Source of the DNA: a virus
Length of the DNA stretch: 40,812 bases
Virus record (IMG/VR): IMGVR_UViG_3300037452_000123
Location: 1 to 40,812 of that record
Direction: 5' to 3' (one strand)
Shown here: positions 23,235-29,504 of the stretch, in pieces
Layout of the letters: each line of letters begins with the position of its first letter
How positions within the stretch are numbered: the stretch's first letter is position 1
Notes under the pieces: generated by a model
What the model was told of the DNA's origin: nothing
Database searches by the model: none
The model's input: the letters and a program-made list of their open reading frames with translations, nothing else
Program-made: the position numbers and the translations under genes

Positions 23235-24242
23235 TCAGATCACGACGAAGGTGAAGCCCGTGACCACCGTGCATACCTTGGGCTTGGCAAGCACGAGCTC
23301 GAGCAAGGAGAGTATCGCGCCGATGTAACCGATCTGCCAGTTGGAGAGCGTGGATTCAAAACCCGTGAAGGCAAAAGCCGCGCGCTCGTGGATATAAAAA
23401 GCCATGTACCCGGTGTTCAGCAGATACATCGTGCCCTCGGGGCAGTAGGGGTCCATGTAGACCGGCACCCCCGAGACCATCAGCGCGCGAAACGCGCTTC
23501 TGGCTCCCCAAGGCTCATCGTCGAACCCCTTCTCCGGGGTGATGACATAGCTCTCGTTGGGTAGGTAATCGTTTTGCAGCGTCTGCCAGGTGGCCGGCCC
23601 CATCACCCCGAAGGTTGGGAGCTCGCCACCGTTCTTGAACGTGCCGGTGATGTACTGGGCAACCAGCGCGCGCGTCGGATTGACCGAACCGGCGGCGTAG
23701 CGCTTGGCTTTTAACCAAGTCTGGATCGTGCGCGACTGGCCGCCGTAGGAAACGGCATTGGTGCCGTCGTCGACAGCCGCCGGCAGACCGATAACTTGCT
23801 GCGTATTGGTGATGTTGTTGTAGAGCGCGGTGGCCACGCCATCGCAGTACACATTACCCGCGTCATTCATGCGGGCTGCGAGCAACGGAATTATTTCGTG
23901 GCTGTCCTGGATCAACCCCTCGAAACCCACGTAGGGAATCGGGATAACCGCAGCCTTGAGGTCGAATTCGAGGTTCGTAACCCCCGGCTGCACGGACGGC
24001 TGGGAGAACGAACCATCGTAGCCGACCCACTGCATGTTGACGAACTGACTGCCCTGAGCCGGTATCGTGACGGAGGACACGCCGCCGGATGCAGGCTGGC
24101 TGTTGGCAATGAGCGCCGCGGTGAGCGGACTCGTGTTGTAAATTTGGACAACGAGTTTCTTGACGAAAGCCCGTCGCACCACATACTGCAACTCCGTGCC
24201 AAGCGCGCCCGACGGAATTACACCTTGACCAAGAATCGGCAT
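23235..24242 (-). CDS. Major capsid protein (HK97-fold type)
   Basis: This 335-residue protein has one of the strongest SDs of the late operon (GGAG seven bases before ATG 24242). It lies immediately after a scaffold-like gene. It has an N-terminal arm, a long beta segment (SQPSVQPGVTNLEFDLKAAV), a helix region with ARMNDAGNVYCDGVATALYN, and a C-terminal part with RALMVSGVPVYMDPYCPEGT and YLLNTGYMAFYIHERAAFAF, in line with HK97-fold coat proteins of short-tailed phages. The fold call is inference; position and expression signal support the identity. Confidence 0.8.
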   Translation of the reverse strand: MPILGQGVIPSGALGTELQYVVRRAFVKKLVVQIYNTSPLTAALIANSQPASGGVSSVTIPAQGSQFVNMQWVGYDGSFSQPSVQPGVTNLEFDLKAAVIPIPYVGFEGLIQDSHEIIPLLAARMNDAGNVYCDGVATALYNNITNTQQVIGLPAAVDDGTNAVSYGGQSRTIQTWLKAKRYAAGSVNPTRALVAQYITGTFKNGGELPTFGVMGPATWQTLQNDYLPNESYVITPEKGFDDEPWGARSAFRALMVSGVPVYMDPYCPEGTMYLLNTGYMAFYIHERAAFAFTGFESTLSNWQIGYIGAILSLLELVLAKPKVCTVVTGFTFVVI

Positions 24243-24267
24243 GTCACTTCTCCGTGTTCCGTATGCC

Positions 24268-24290
24268 GCTCCCGCCGGTCAATCGGGAGC
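24268..24290 (-). other. Hairpin in the scaffold-capsid intergenic region
   Basis: A perfect 7-bp inverted repeat (GCTCCCG and CGGGAGC) with a nine-base loop lies in the 59-bp gap upstream of the capsid gene SD. There is no T-run, so it is not a standard terminator. It could be an RNA-processing or stability element that helps capsid mRNA outlast its neighbours. Confidence 0.4.
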
Positions 24291-24301
24291 CAAGTTTATT
24301 G

Positions 24302-24877
24302 TTACGTTTTGGCGCCCACCACTTCATTCCACGCTGCGTAAGCCTCGTTCAAAGCGATCTTGTCCAGGGCCTGCTTATTGCCTATGCCGCCCTTCCAAAT
24401 GTCTTTTTCCGGCATCTCGAACACCGGGGGTTTGGCTCCGATATGCGTGGGCACCGCCGAAGTCTTGCTCGCGGCAAAGACGCGCGAGGCCGCATCGTAG
24501 CCCGGGATGCGCACGTTGGCGTCCTCGGTCGTCATGAGCTTCTGGACTTCGAGCATTTCGTCATCGGTGAGCTTGTACTTTTCCTTGGCCTGCGCGCGCT
24601 GGCGCTCCAAGCGCTCCCGCACGTCGCGCTCGAGCATCCCTTGCTCGAGCTTAGCAATGCGCGCATCGCGCGCCTCGAGTTCAGGCTTCAGAGCATCGCG
24701 GGCGTCAATCTCGGGGATGATACGGGTGGGTTCGGCTTGCTTTACCAGGCGCAGGAAAGCTTCGCGCGTGGCTGGATTCTTGGAGAGGGTTTCCGTGAGG
24801 GCTGCCTGGCCCTGCCAGGAACGGGCAGTAGCCATCAGCTGGTCGGTTGTGAGGTCTTCGAGCGATTTGACGGTCAT
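24302..24877 (-). CDS. Scaffold-like protein, 191 aa
   Basis: The protein is almost entirely helical and charged. The centre (ARDALKPELEARDARIAKLE, RDVRERLERQRAQAKEKYKL) is a clear coiled coil; the N terminus contains DLTTDQLMATARSWQGQAAL. It sits directly upstream of the major capsid gene, the usual place of the scaffold. Length is within the common range for scaffolds. Function is inferred from the coiled coil and order. Confidence 0.7.
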   Translation of the reverse strand: MTVKSLEDLTTDQLMATARSWQGQAALTETLSKNPATREAFLRLVKQAEPTRIIPEIDARDALKPELEARDARIAKLEQGMLERDVRERLERQRAQAKEKYKLTDDEMLEVQKLMTTEDANVRIPGYDAASRVFAASKTSAVPTHIGAKPPVFEMPEKDIWKGGIGNKQALDKIALNEAYAAWNEVVGAKT

Positions 24878-24923
24878 ATGGGGATCCCGTATCGGTCAAC
24901 TACAGGTTATCGATGCCCTCGAA

Positions 24924-25106
24924 TCAGCCGCGTCCGCCATTGGGCTTGGAAATCGTTAACGGATTTTTTTGCGCGATGCGCGAGGGCTTGTCCAGGCCGC
25001 CGTGCTCGGCATAACGCGGCGGGTTGATGATCTGGCCGTTCTCTTTTTGCGGATCGGTGGGTTTGCGCAACCCATCGGTTGAAGGTTCGAGGTAGCGGTT
25101 GGCCAT
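24924..25106 (-). CDS. Small hydrophilic protein, 60 aa
   Basis: This short basic, Pro/Asn-rich protein opens MANRYLEPSTDGLRKPTDPQ and ends KNPLTISKPNGGRG. It appears disordered. It lies between a Pro/Gly-rich protein and the scaffold, only one base from the previous stop, so it is probably co-translated. No family is recognised. Confidence 0.55.
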   Translation of the reverse strand: MANRYLEPSTDGLRKPTDPQKENGQIINPPRYAEHGGLDKPSRIAQKNPLTISKPNGGRG

Positions 25107-25107
25107 G

Positions 25108-25581
25108 TCAAACTCCTTGCGGTGCTGGTTGCTGCTGCGGGGGCTTATTGCCCTGACTCATCTGCTGCAAAATCTGGCGCTGCACATCGGTGCCTCCGCC
25201 CATCTGCGGAAGTTGCCGCACCATCTTGAGAACTTCGGCCGGCACCAGGTCGGACGAATCCTTGCGCGACGCCAGTGTACCCAAAATGGTAAGCGCTCGC
25301 ATTATTTTCTGCCCCTCCTTGCTCTCGGCCCCGAAAACGGGCAACGCTTCCTCGAGCATATTGAGGGAAATGTGAATGTTGGTCATGGCCGCGGCCTTCA
25401 AGCCCTCCTTCTCCTGGGGCTGAGCCATAGGCGCCGCCGCAGGGGACGCCATGCCGGCGCCCGGCGAGCCGCCGGGTGGTGCACCACCAGGCGGCGGGGC
25501 GGGCTGAGCGCCACCAGGGGGGCCTCCGGCACCACCGCCGGCACCCATCATCTGCTGCATGACCTCCGGGGGGACGCTCAC
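25108..25581 (-). CDS. Gly/Pro-rich protein with helical C terminus, 157 aa
   Basis: I place the start at GTG 25581, which overlaps the stop of the preceding micro-ORF (GTGA). The longer open frame to 25782 would add 67 residues of Arg/Ser-rich sequence that overlap better-supported small ORFs. The first part is low-complexity Gly/Pro/Ala (GAGGGAGGPPGGAQPAPPPG). The second is a helical domain (IHISLNMLEEALPVFGAESK, KIMRALTILGTLASRK) with PAEVLKMVRQLPQMGGG at its end. Such layout is seen in small proteins between portal and scaffold. Function unknown. Confidence 0.6.
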   Translation of the reverse strand: MSVPPEVMQQMMGAGGGAGGPPGGAQPAPPPGGAPPGGSPGAGMASPAAAPMAQPQEKEGLKAAAMTNIHISLNMLEEALPVFGAESKEGQKIMRALTILGTLASRKDSSDLVPAEVLKMVRQLPQMGGGTDVQRQILQQMSQGNKPPQQQPAPQGV

Positions 25582-25721
25582 CGGCGGACCATGCGCCCCG
25601 GCGCGCGCGCAACCGGGCGCGCTGTCGCGGCGGGGCGCAGCGCGGGACCGGGTGAGCGCACCGTCGGCGGACGAGCTTGAATGCGCGCAGGCAGGGCGAT
25701 AGGAGCCGCTCGCGTTGCCAT
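25578..25721 (-). CDS. Arg/Pro-rich small ORF, 47 aa
   Basis: ATG 25721 overlaps the preceding stop by one base (TGATG) and its own TGA overlaps the next GTG. The product starts MATRAAPIALPARIQARPPT and is rich in Arg, Pro and Ala to the end (ARPVARAPGRMVRR), with no acidic residue. Coupling on both sides suggests translation. In a GC-rich stretch such a composition can also arise by chance, so the call is tentative. Confidence 0.4.
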   Translation of the reverse strand: MATRAAPIALPARIQARPPTVRSPGPALRPAATARPVARAPGRMVRR

Positions 25722-25804
25722 CAACGGCTCGGGCTTTTTTTCTTGCGTTGTTTGTTGCGCGCGTACTTGCCGCCGCCGCCACGCGTTCGTGCCGGAAGTG
25801 CCAC
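25721..25804 (-). CDS. Basic micro-ORF, 27 aa
   Basis: GTG 25804 is preceded by AGGAGA with a good spacing. The product begins (M)ALPARTRGGGGKYARNKQR and ends KKKSPSR: a Gly linker followed by a nucleic-acid-binding-like basic tail. The good SD and the TGATG junction with the next ORF support translation. ALPAR recurs in the following ORF. No family is known to me. Confidence 0.5.
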   Translation of the reverse strand: MALPARTRGGGGKYARNKQRKKKSPSR

Positions 25805-25816
25805 GGGGGTCTCCTG

Positions 25817-25882
25817 CTAGCGTCTGCGCGTGCGCGCGCCTTTGAGGCGAGCCGGGCGCGCGGGTGGGTTGACCTGGTTCAT
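25817..25882 (-). CDS. Basic micro-ORF, 21 aa
   Basis: ATG 25882 opens a 21-codon frame starting MNQVNPPARPARLK and ending GARTRRR. Its start is 13 bases after the previous stop, and its stop is 12 bases before the next start. The SD region is poor and could fold (AGGGG/CCCCT). It is included because it fits a chain of basic micro-ORFs without gaps. Confidence 0.35.
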   Translation of the reverse strand: MNQVNPPARPARLKGARTRRR

Positions 25883-25895
25883 CAGGGGGTGACCC

Positions 25896-25949
25896 CTACT
25901 TGCGTCTGTGGCGGCGCCGGGCGCGCGCCATGTGGCCTGCTTCATTCAT
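25896..25949 (-). CDS. Arg-rich micro-ORF, 17 aa (MARARRRHRRK)
   Basis: ATG 25949 has AAGGA at six to seven bases. The peptide is MNEAGHMARARRRHRRK. Its last 11 residues repeat the plan of the 11-residue ORF at 26025-26060 (MARHRRRHKRK), with mostly synonymous codon differences between the two. That suggests selection on the peptide. It would bind nucleic acid through charge; any role is a guess. Confidence 0.5.
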   Translation of the reverse strand: MNEAGHMARARRRHRRK

Positions 25950-25966
25950 AGATTTTCCTTGGGGAT

Positions 25967-26003
25967 GAAAAATTGGGGCAAGGTGGTTATGCCACCCACC
26001 CCC
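25967..26003 (-). terminator. Terminator-like hairpin inside micro-ORF chain
   Basis: On the minus strand GGGG-GTG-GGTGG-CATAA-CCACC-TTG-CCCC forms a nine-pair stem with one 3x3 internal loop, followed by AATTTTT. It lies between the two MAR-x-RRRH-x-RK ORFs and could reduce transcription from the portal gene into scaffold and capsid genes. Confidence 0.5.
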
Positions 26004-26024
26004 AAAAGCTCAGCTGCGCAAGAC

Positions 26025-26060
26025 TTACTTGCGCTTGTGACGACGCCGATGACGGGCCAT
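26025..26060 (-). CDS. Arg-rich micro-ORF, 11 aa (MARHRRRHKRK)
   Basis: ATG 26060 is preceded by AAGGAGA with ideal spacing, and the frame ends after 11 codons: MARHRRRHKRK. Nine of eleven residues are His, Arg or Lys. A close copy occurs 75 bases downstream at 25896-25949. The strong SD is hard to explain if nothing is translated here. Confidence 0.5.
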   Translation of the reverse strand: MARHRRRHKRK

Positions 26061-26127
26061 AGTCTTCTCCTTCGTTAAAAGGCGGCCACCTGATTACGGG
26101 CAAGCAGCCACACCCGGATCAACTTGT

Positions 26128-26274
26128 CTACGAGTCCCGACTCTTAGAGCGCGAGTGACTCGAACGTTTCATCTTAGTCGCCGGGAAGCGACCCTTGGGG
26201 TTGCGGTTGAAGTTGCGCTTGTACGCGCCACCCGGAGTGTCCTTGGTGCCGCGCTTGGTGCCTTCATCAGCCAT
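26128..26274 (-). CDS. Small basic protein, 48 aa
   Basis: ATG 26274 follows the portal stop by two bases, with AAGGG upstream. The product begins MADEGTKRGTKDTPGGAYKR and ends in an Arg/Ser tail (MKRSSHSRSKSRDS), with NFNRNPKGRFPATK between. It is basic, Gly/Asn-rich and probably disordered, protamine-like in composition. It is the first of six basic small ORFs after the portal gene. No family is recognised. Confidence 0.65.
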   Translation of the reverse strand: MADEGTKRGTKDTPGGAYKRNFNRNPKGRFPATKMKRSSHSRSKSRDS

Positions 26275-26276
26275 AG

Positions 26277-27983
26277 TCATTTCCCTTTACCGTGGTGAGA
26301 TGCCGTGTGCGGATCCTGACCCGCTGCGGCGGCCATCTGCGCCTGCTTTTGCTCTTGCGCTTCAATCTTTTTGAGCCGTTCCTTAAGCATTTGTACCCCC
26401 GGAGGGTCGTACATGTCAAGCAAAGTCTCCCGGTCGATCGCGTGCGCCTCGAATAGCTGGATCGCATCATGCTTGCGATCCTCGACGAAGATCGGTGAAG
26501 AAGAATGGGCATCGACCTTGACTTCGAAGTCTTTGGTGAACTGCTCGGCAGTGAAAATCAACTCCTTGCCCATGGCGTCAGCTTTGAAGCGCTGCGGACT
26601 CTCCTCCTGGACGTTGCGCAGCATCAAGCTGGCAATGTCCTCAGCTGCCTCTTCGGCAACAATTGCGCGTTCTTTAGGCCGCGAGGAGCCCAAACGCGCC
26701 ATCAAGTCCGCCTGGCCGCGGGAGCGCACGCCCGGCTCACCCTTGCCCTGGAGCACGTGACCGATGCCGGCAATGTCGTCGAACATCTGATCGATCTGGG
26801 CGACCTCAGCGAACACATCGGCGGGCATCTGCGGAGCCAAGGACTCAATCTTACCCCCCGGCATGGCCGCCGAGAGGAAGCCCCCGGGAGAATTCAACGC
26901 CGCGAACTTTTCTTCAGCGATGCCGCCCATGCCTACGCCGTACTTGGGCGGCTTCAATTGCTTGGCCAGCAACTCGCGGATCTGGTAGACGCGCTCGGTG
27001 CGCCAATCCTGCAGCCAGGCCAGGCGTGCGGTAAAAGAGTCGCCCCAAAAATAATCGTAGAGGTTGTGCTCAGGGCGCACCACCACGAAGTGCGGCGCCC
27101 CCGCGATCCCGACGCGCGATGCCGGCCGATCGTAGATCGTCACCCCCGGCGCGGCGATGCTCGCCAGCTGATAATCCCTCAAGTCGTCGTCGTACACGTA
27201 AAGGTCGCACATATCGATCAAATCGGCCTCGACCTTGGGGCCATAGCTGTACTGCACGCTCCCGCGCCCGGTCATACCCCCCTCGATGTAGGACGAACTG
27301 CCGGTGCCCTGGCCGGTAGCAATCGACCCGGCAATACCGTCGACAGGGCCCCCGATGATGAGCCGGTTGAGCCCTTCGGAAAAGGGCTTTGTGCCGTCCG
27401 TTGACCCCCGGCTACCGGCGCGAGCCATGATGCCGCCCTTGCGCGGGTTACCCTCGAGCATGGATTCTAATTGCGTCCTGGTGATCGTGTAGCACATGCA
27501 ATAAGCTTCCTGGTCGGTGAGCTCTATCACATCTTCCCGCAGCACCCCGAACTGGTGAGGCTCCACGAGATACGTGCGAATCATCTTGTTGGCGCGACTC
27601 CACTGCACCTTCATGAGCATGGAGCCGAATACGAACGACCATTTGAGCGCCAGGCCAAAGCGCAGGTGCGTGCCGCTCATGCGCCACTGATCGGTTACCT
27701 CGCGAGCAATCGGCACCGCCTTGTACACATCCTCTGGGTCGGCCGTTTCCCCTAAGTGAATGGAGAAGCGCACCGCATCAGGGGAGTAAATGAAAGAAGA
27801 GAGCGTATCGATCGTGGAGCCGATCTTGTTGTAGGGCGCCCCCTCCTTGGAAGCGGCGCCGAACAGGTAGTAGTTGCGCAAGGAATTGTAAAAAGCAAAA
27901 CGCTCCTGCCGGCTCGCCAAACACTGGCGCGTGAGCTCGTCGTAGAACTGCTGACGTTCAACCGGCCCTTTGGGGATCTTCAC
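26277..27983 (-). CDS. Portal protein
   Basis: The 568-residue protein lies two genes downstream of the terminase region and is followed by the scaffold/capsid block. Its N terminus (RQQFYDELTRQCLASRQERF, YLFGAASKEGAPYNKIGSTI) and the central SSFIYSPDAVRFSIHLGE and LKWSFVFGSMLMKVQW match portal proteins of short-tailed phages. The long C-terminal part includes DQMFDDIAGIGHVLQGKG, ERAIVAEEAAEDIASLMLRN and a final helix rich in Lys, Glu and Gln. Twelve copies would form the DNA channel at one capsid vertex. Start ATG 27983. Confidence 0.9.
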   Translation of the reverse strand: MKIPKGPVERQQFYDELTRQCLASRQERFAFYNSLRNYYLFGAASKEGAPYNKIGSTIDTLSSFIYSPDAVRFSIHLGETADPEDVYKAVPIAREVTDQWRMSGTHLRFGLALKWSFVFGSMLMKVQWSRANKMIRTYLVEPHQFGVLREDVIELTDQEAYCMCYTITRTQLESMLEGNPRKGGIMARAGSRGSTDGTKPFSEGLNRLIIGGPVDGIAGSIATGQGTGSSSYIEGGMTGRGSVQYSYGPKVEADLIDMCDLYVYDDDLRDYQLASIAAPGVTIYDRPASRVGIAGAPHFVVVRPEHNLYDYFWGDSFTARLAWLQDWRTERVYQIRELLAKQLKPPKYGVGMGGIAEEKFAALNSPGGFLSAAMPGGKIESLAPQMPADVFAEVAQIDQMFDDIAGIGHVLQGKGEPGVRSRGQADLMARLGSSRPKERAIVAEEAAEDIASLMLRNVQEESPQRFKADAMGKELIFTAEQFTKDFEVKVDAHSSSPIFVEDRKHDAIQLFEAHAIDRETLLDMYDPPGVQMLKERLKKIEAQEQKQAQMAAAAGQDPHTASHHGKGK

Positions 27984-28463
27984 TTAGGCAGCCTTGGGCG
28001 GGCCGTCGCCATGGACCCCGGTGCGCTCAGCCCGCGGCACCGCGCGGGCCGTGATGCCGCTGCTGGCCGCGGCGCGCATTCCGTTTAATTTGCCCGGCGC
28101 GGTGAGCGTGTCGCCCGCTGGCGTGGTAACGGTGATGTCCTTTTGCGCGCTCTGCTGCAAAGCGGCAAAAGACACGCCGGGCAGTTTCTTTTGCACGGCC
28201 TCGGCGCCCCACAACACCGCATCCCCACCCTTGCCGCCGTGGGCGGCCTCGCCAGCGCGCGCCGAGCGAAAGTTCGATAGACCCATACCCTCGGCGCTCT
28301 TGCGAATGCCGGCGTCGAAGCGTTTGGTCTTGTCCGAGATGTGCCCGGGCGCGCGCAAAAAAACCTTGGTCACTGCGGAGGAATCGCAACCAAGGGCGGG
28401 GCAGATTGCATGGCTGCCCTCAAACCCACCGTGACGCGCGCATTTGAAATCGTGCAGGATCAT
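27984..28463 (-). CDS. Zinc-ribbon-like virion-region protein, 159 aa
   Basis: ATG 28463 overlaps the previous stop (ATGA); two GTG codons just upstream are alternatives. The N terminus is MILHDFKCARHGGFEG followed by CPALGC: Cys/His pairs typical of a small zinc ribbon as found in many phage proteins between terminase and portal. The middle (KRFDAGIRKSAEGMGLSNFR) is a recurrent motif in these proteins. The C-terminal part is basic and low-complexity. Role unknown; one base separates its end from the portal gene. Confidence 0.7.
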   Translation of the reverse strand: MILHDFKCARHGGFEGSHAICPALGCDSSAVTKVFLRAPGHISDKTKRFDAGIRKSAEGMGLSNFRSARAGEAAHGGKGGDAVLWGAEAVQKKLPGVSFAALQQSAQKDITVTTPAGDTLTAPGKLNGMRAAASSGITARAVPRAERTGVHGDGPPKAA

Positions 28464-29137
28464 CACCACGCCGGTATGTTGCGTATGGTTCCGTTGTCAT
28501 TGATCGGAATCCATTTGGTTGGGTTGCCCGCCGTGGGGCCATTGGTCAGGGTCGCGGCCTGCGCGGCCGCGTTATTGGTAAGCGCCACGTTGGTGGCCAG
28601 CAGCTGCGCGTTGCCCAGCGTCATGATGCCGGTGGTCAGATCGACGGCGAACACCTGGTTGAAAGTACCCGGTGCGGTGCCCGCCGCGCCGGAAGCGCAC
28701 GAATACATCTTGTAGATCGGCGCGTTGGTGCCCACGCCCTCGGTGAACACCATCAGCGCGCAGGGGCCGGTGTCGTCCCGAGGCAGGAAATTACCGTTGG
28801 CGTCCAGGCCGACGTTGTGGCTCCAGTACTTCATGACCAGGTCACCGGCCAGCGCATAGAGCGCACCCGAGGTCAAGACGGAATTGGAGCCCTCGCGAAA
28901 CGGGGACGTGTCGCGGCTGATGACCTGCTGGTCTCCCGAAGCGGGCAACATACCGGTACTGTTCATCGGGAACACCCCGCCGGCAGGGTTGTTCAAGCCC
29001 GTGGTGTTGCCGCTGGCGTCCGTGGCCAAGGTGGGCACCCCTATCGTGGGACCGCCCGTATTGACGGGCTGGTGACCCACCACAACGCCAGCGGCGTTGA
29101 TGACCCAGCGAATCATTACCTGGACAGGATTGGCCAT
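28463..29137 (-). CDS. Beta-rich structural protein, 224 aa
   Basis: The protein begins MANPVQVMIRWVINAAGVVVG and contains Gly/Asn/Thr-rich strands (TLATDASGNTTGLNNPAGGV, DANGNFLPRDDTGPCALMVF) and a C-terminal AAQAATLTNGPTAGNPTKWI. The ASGNTTGL style is found in phage tail and fibre proteins. It may be a minor head or fibre component. It is coupled to the zinc-ribbon-like gene by ATGA. Confidence 0.65.
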   Translation of the reverse strand: MANPVQVMIRWVINAAGVVVGHQPVNTGGPTIGVPTLATDASGNTTGLNNPAGGVFPMNSTGMLPASGDQQVISRDTSPFREGSNSVLTSGALYALAGDLVMKYWSHNVGLDANGNFLPRDDTGPCALMVFTEGVGTNAPIYKMYSCASGAAGTAPGTFNQVFAVDLTTGIMTLGNAQLLATNVALTNNAAAQAATLTNGPTAGNPTKWIPINDNGTIRNIPAW

Positions 29138-29497
29138 TTACAGTCTCCTCAAACGCGGCGTGGGGCCGGTGAGGTCGATGCAAAAGACGGGCATGGTGCG
29201 CGCGGCCGGTTCGACCGGCGCCGCTTTGCTCCTGTGCGCTACGCCTTTGACCACGGCCAAGTCCCCTCGATCCACCGCACCGAACATGATCGACAGCGAA
29301 CGCTGGTCAAGGGCTGTCAGCTGGCTCTGGCCCCGGGCGATGCGCCGCACCAATGCCGGGCTGCGCCCAATATAGCGCGCAACATCCGAGATGTGCAACA
29401 CGGTCGAGTCCGCAACGCCCCCGGCGCCGTGCAGCAGCGCGGCCAGGCGACGGATCAACTCCTGCTGGGGGAGCGTGGGCGCTGGGGTGAAGGTCAA
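29138..29497 (-). CDS. Helix-turn-helix protein next to terminase, 119 aa
   Basis: Residues from about 35 to 75 (HISDVARYIGRSPALVRRIA, RGQSQLTALDQRSLSIMFGA) form a helix-turn-helix with IGRSPALVRRIARG as the likely recognition unit. The N terminus is helical (QQELIRRLAALLHGAGGVAD). It follows terL by seven bases. It could be a small terminase-like DNA-binding subunit placed downstream of terL, or a late regulator; the sequence does not decide. Confidence 0.6.
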   Translation of the reverse strand: MTFTPAPTLPQQELIRRLAALLHGAGGVADSTVLHISDVARYIGRSPALVRRIARGQSQLTALDQRSLSIMFGAVDRGDLAVVKGVAHRSKAAPVEPAARTMPVFCIDLTGPTPRLRRL

Positions 29498-29504
29498 CGC
29501 GAGC

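Noticed and set aside
25582-25782. N-terminal extension of the Gly/Pro-rich protein to 25782
   Set aside because: The added 67 residues are low-complexity Arg/Ser sequence overlapping smaller frames with better start signals; GTG 25581 is coupled to the previous stop.
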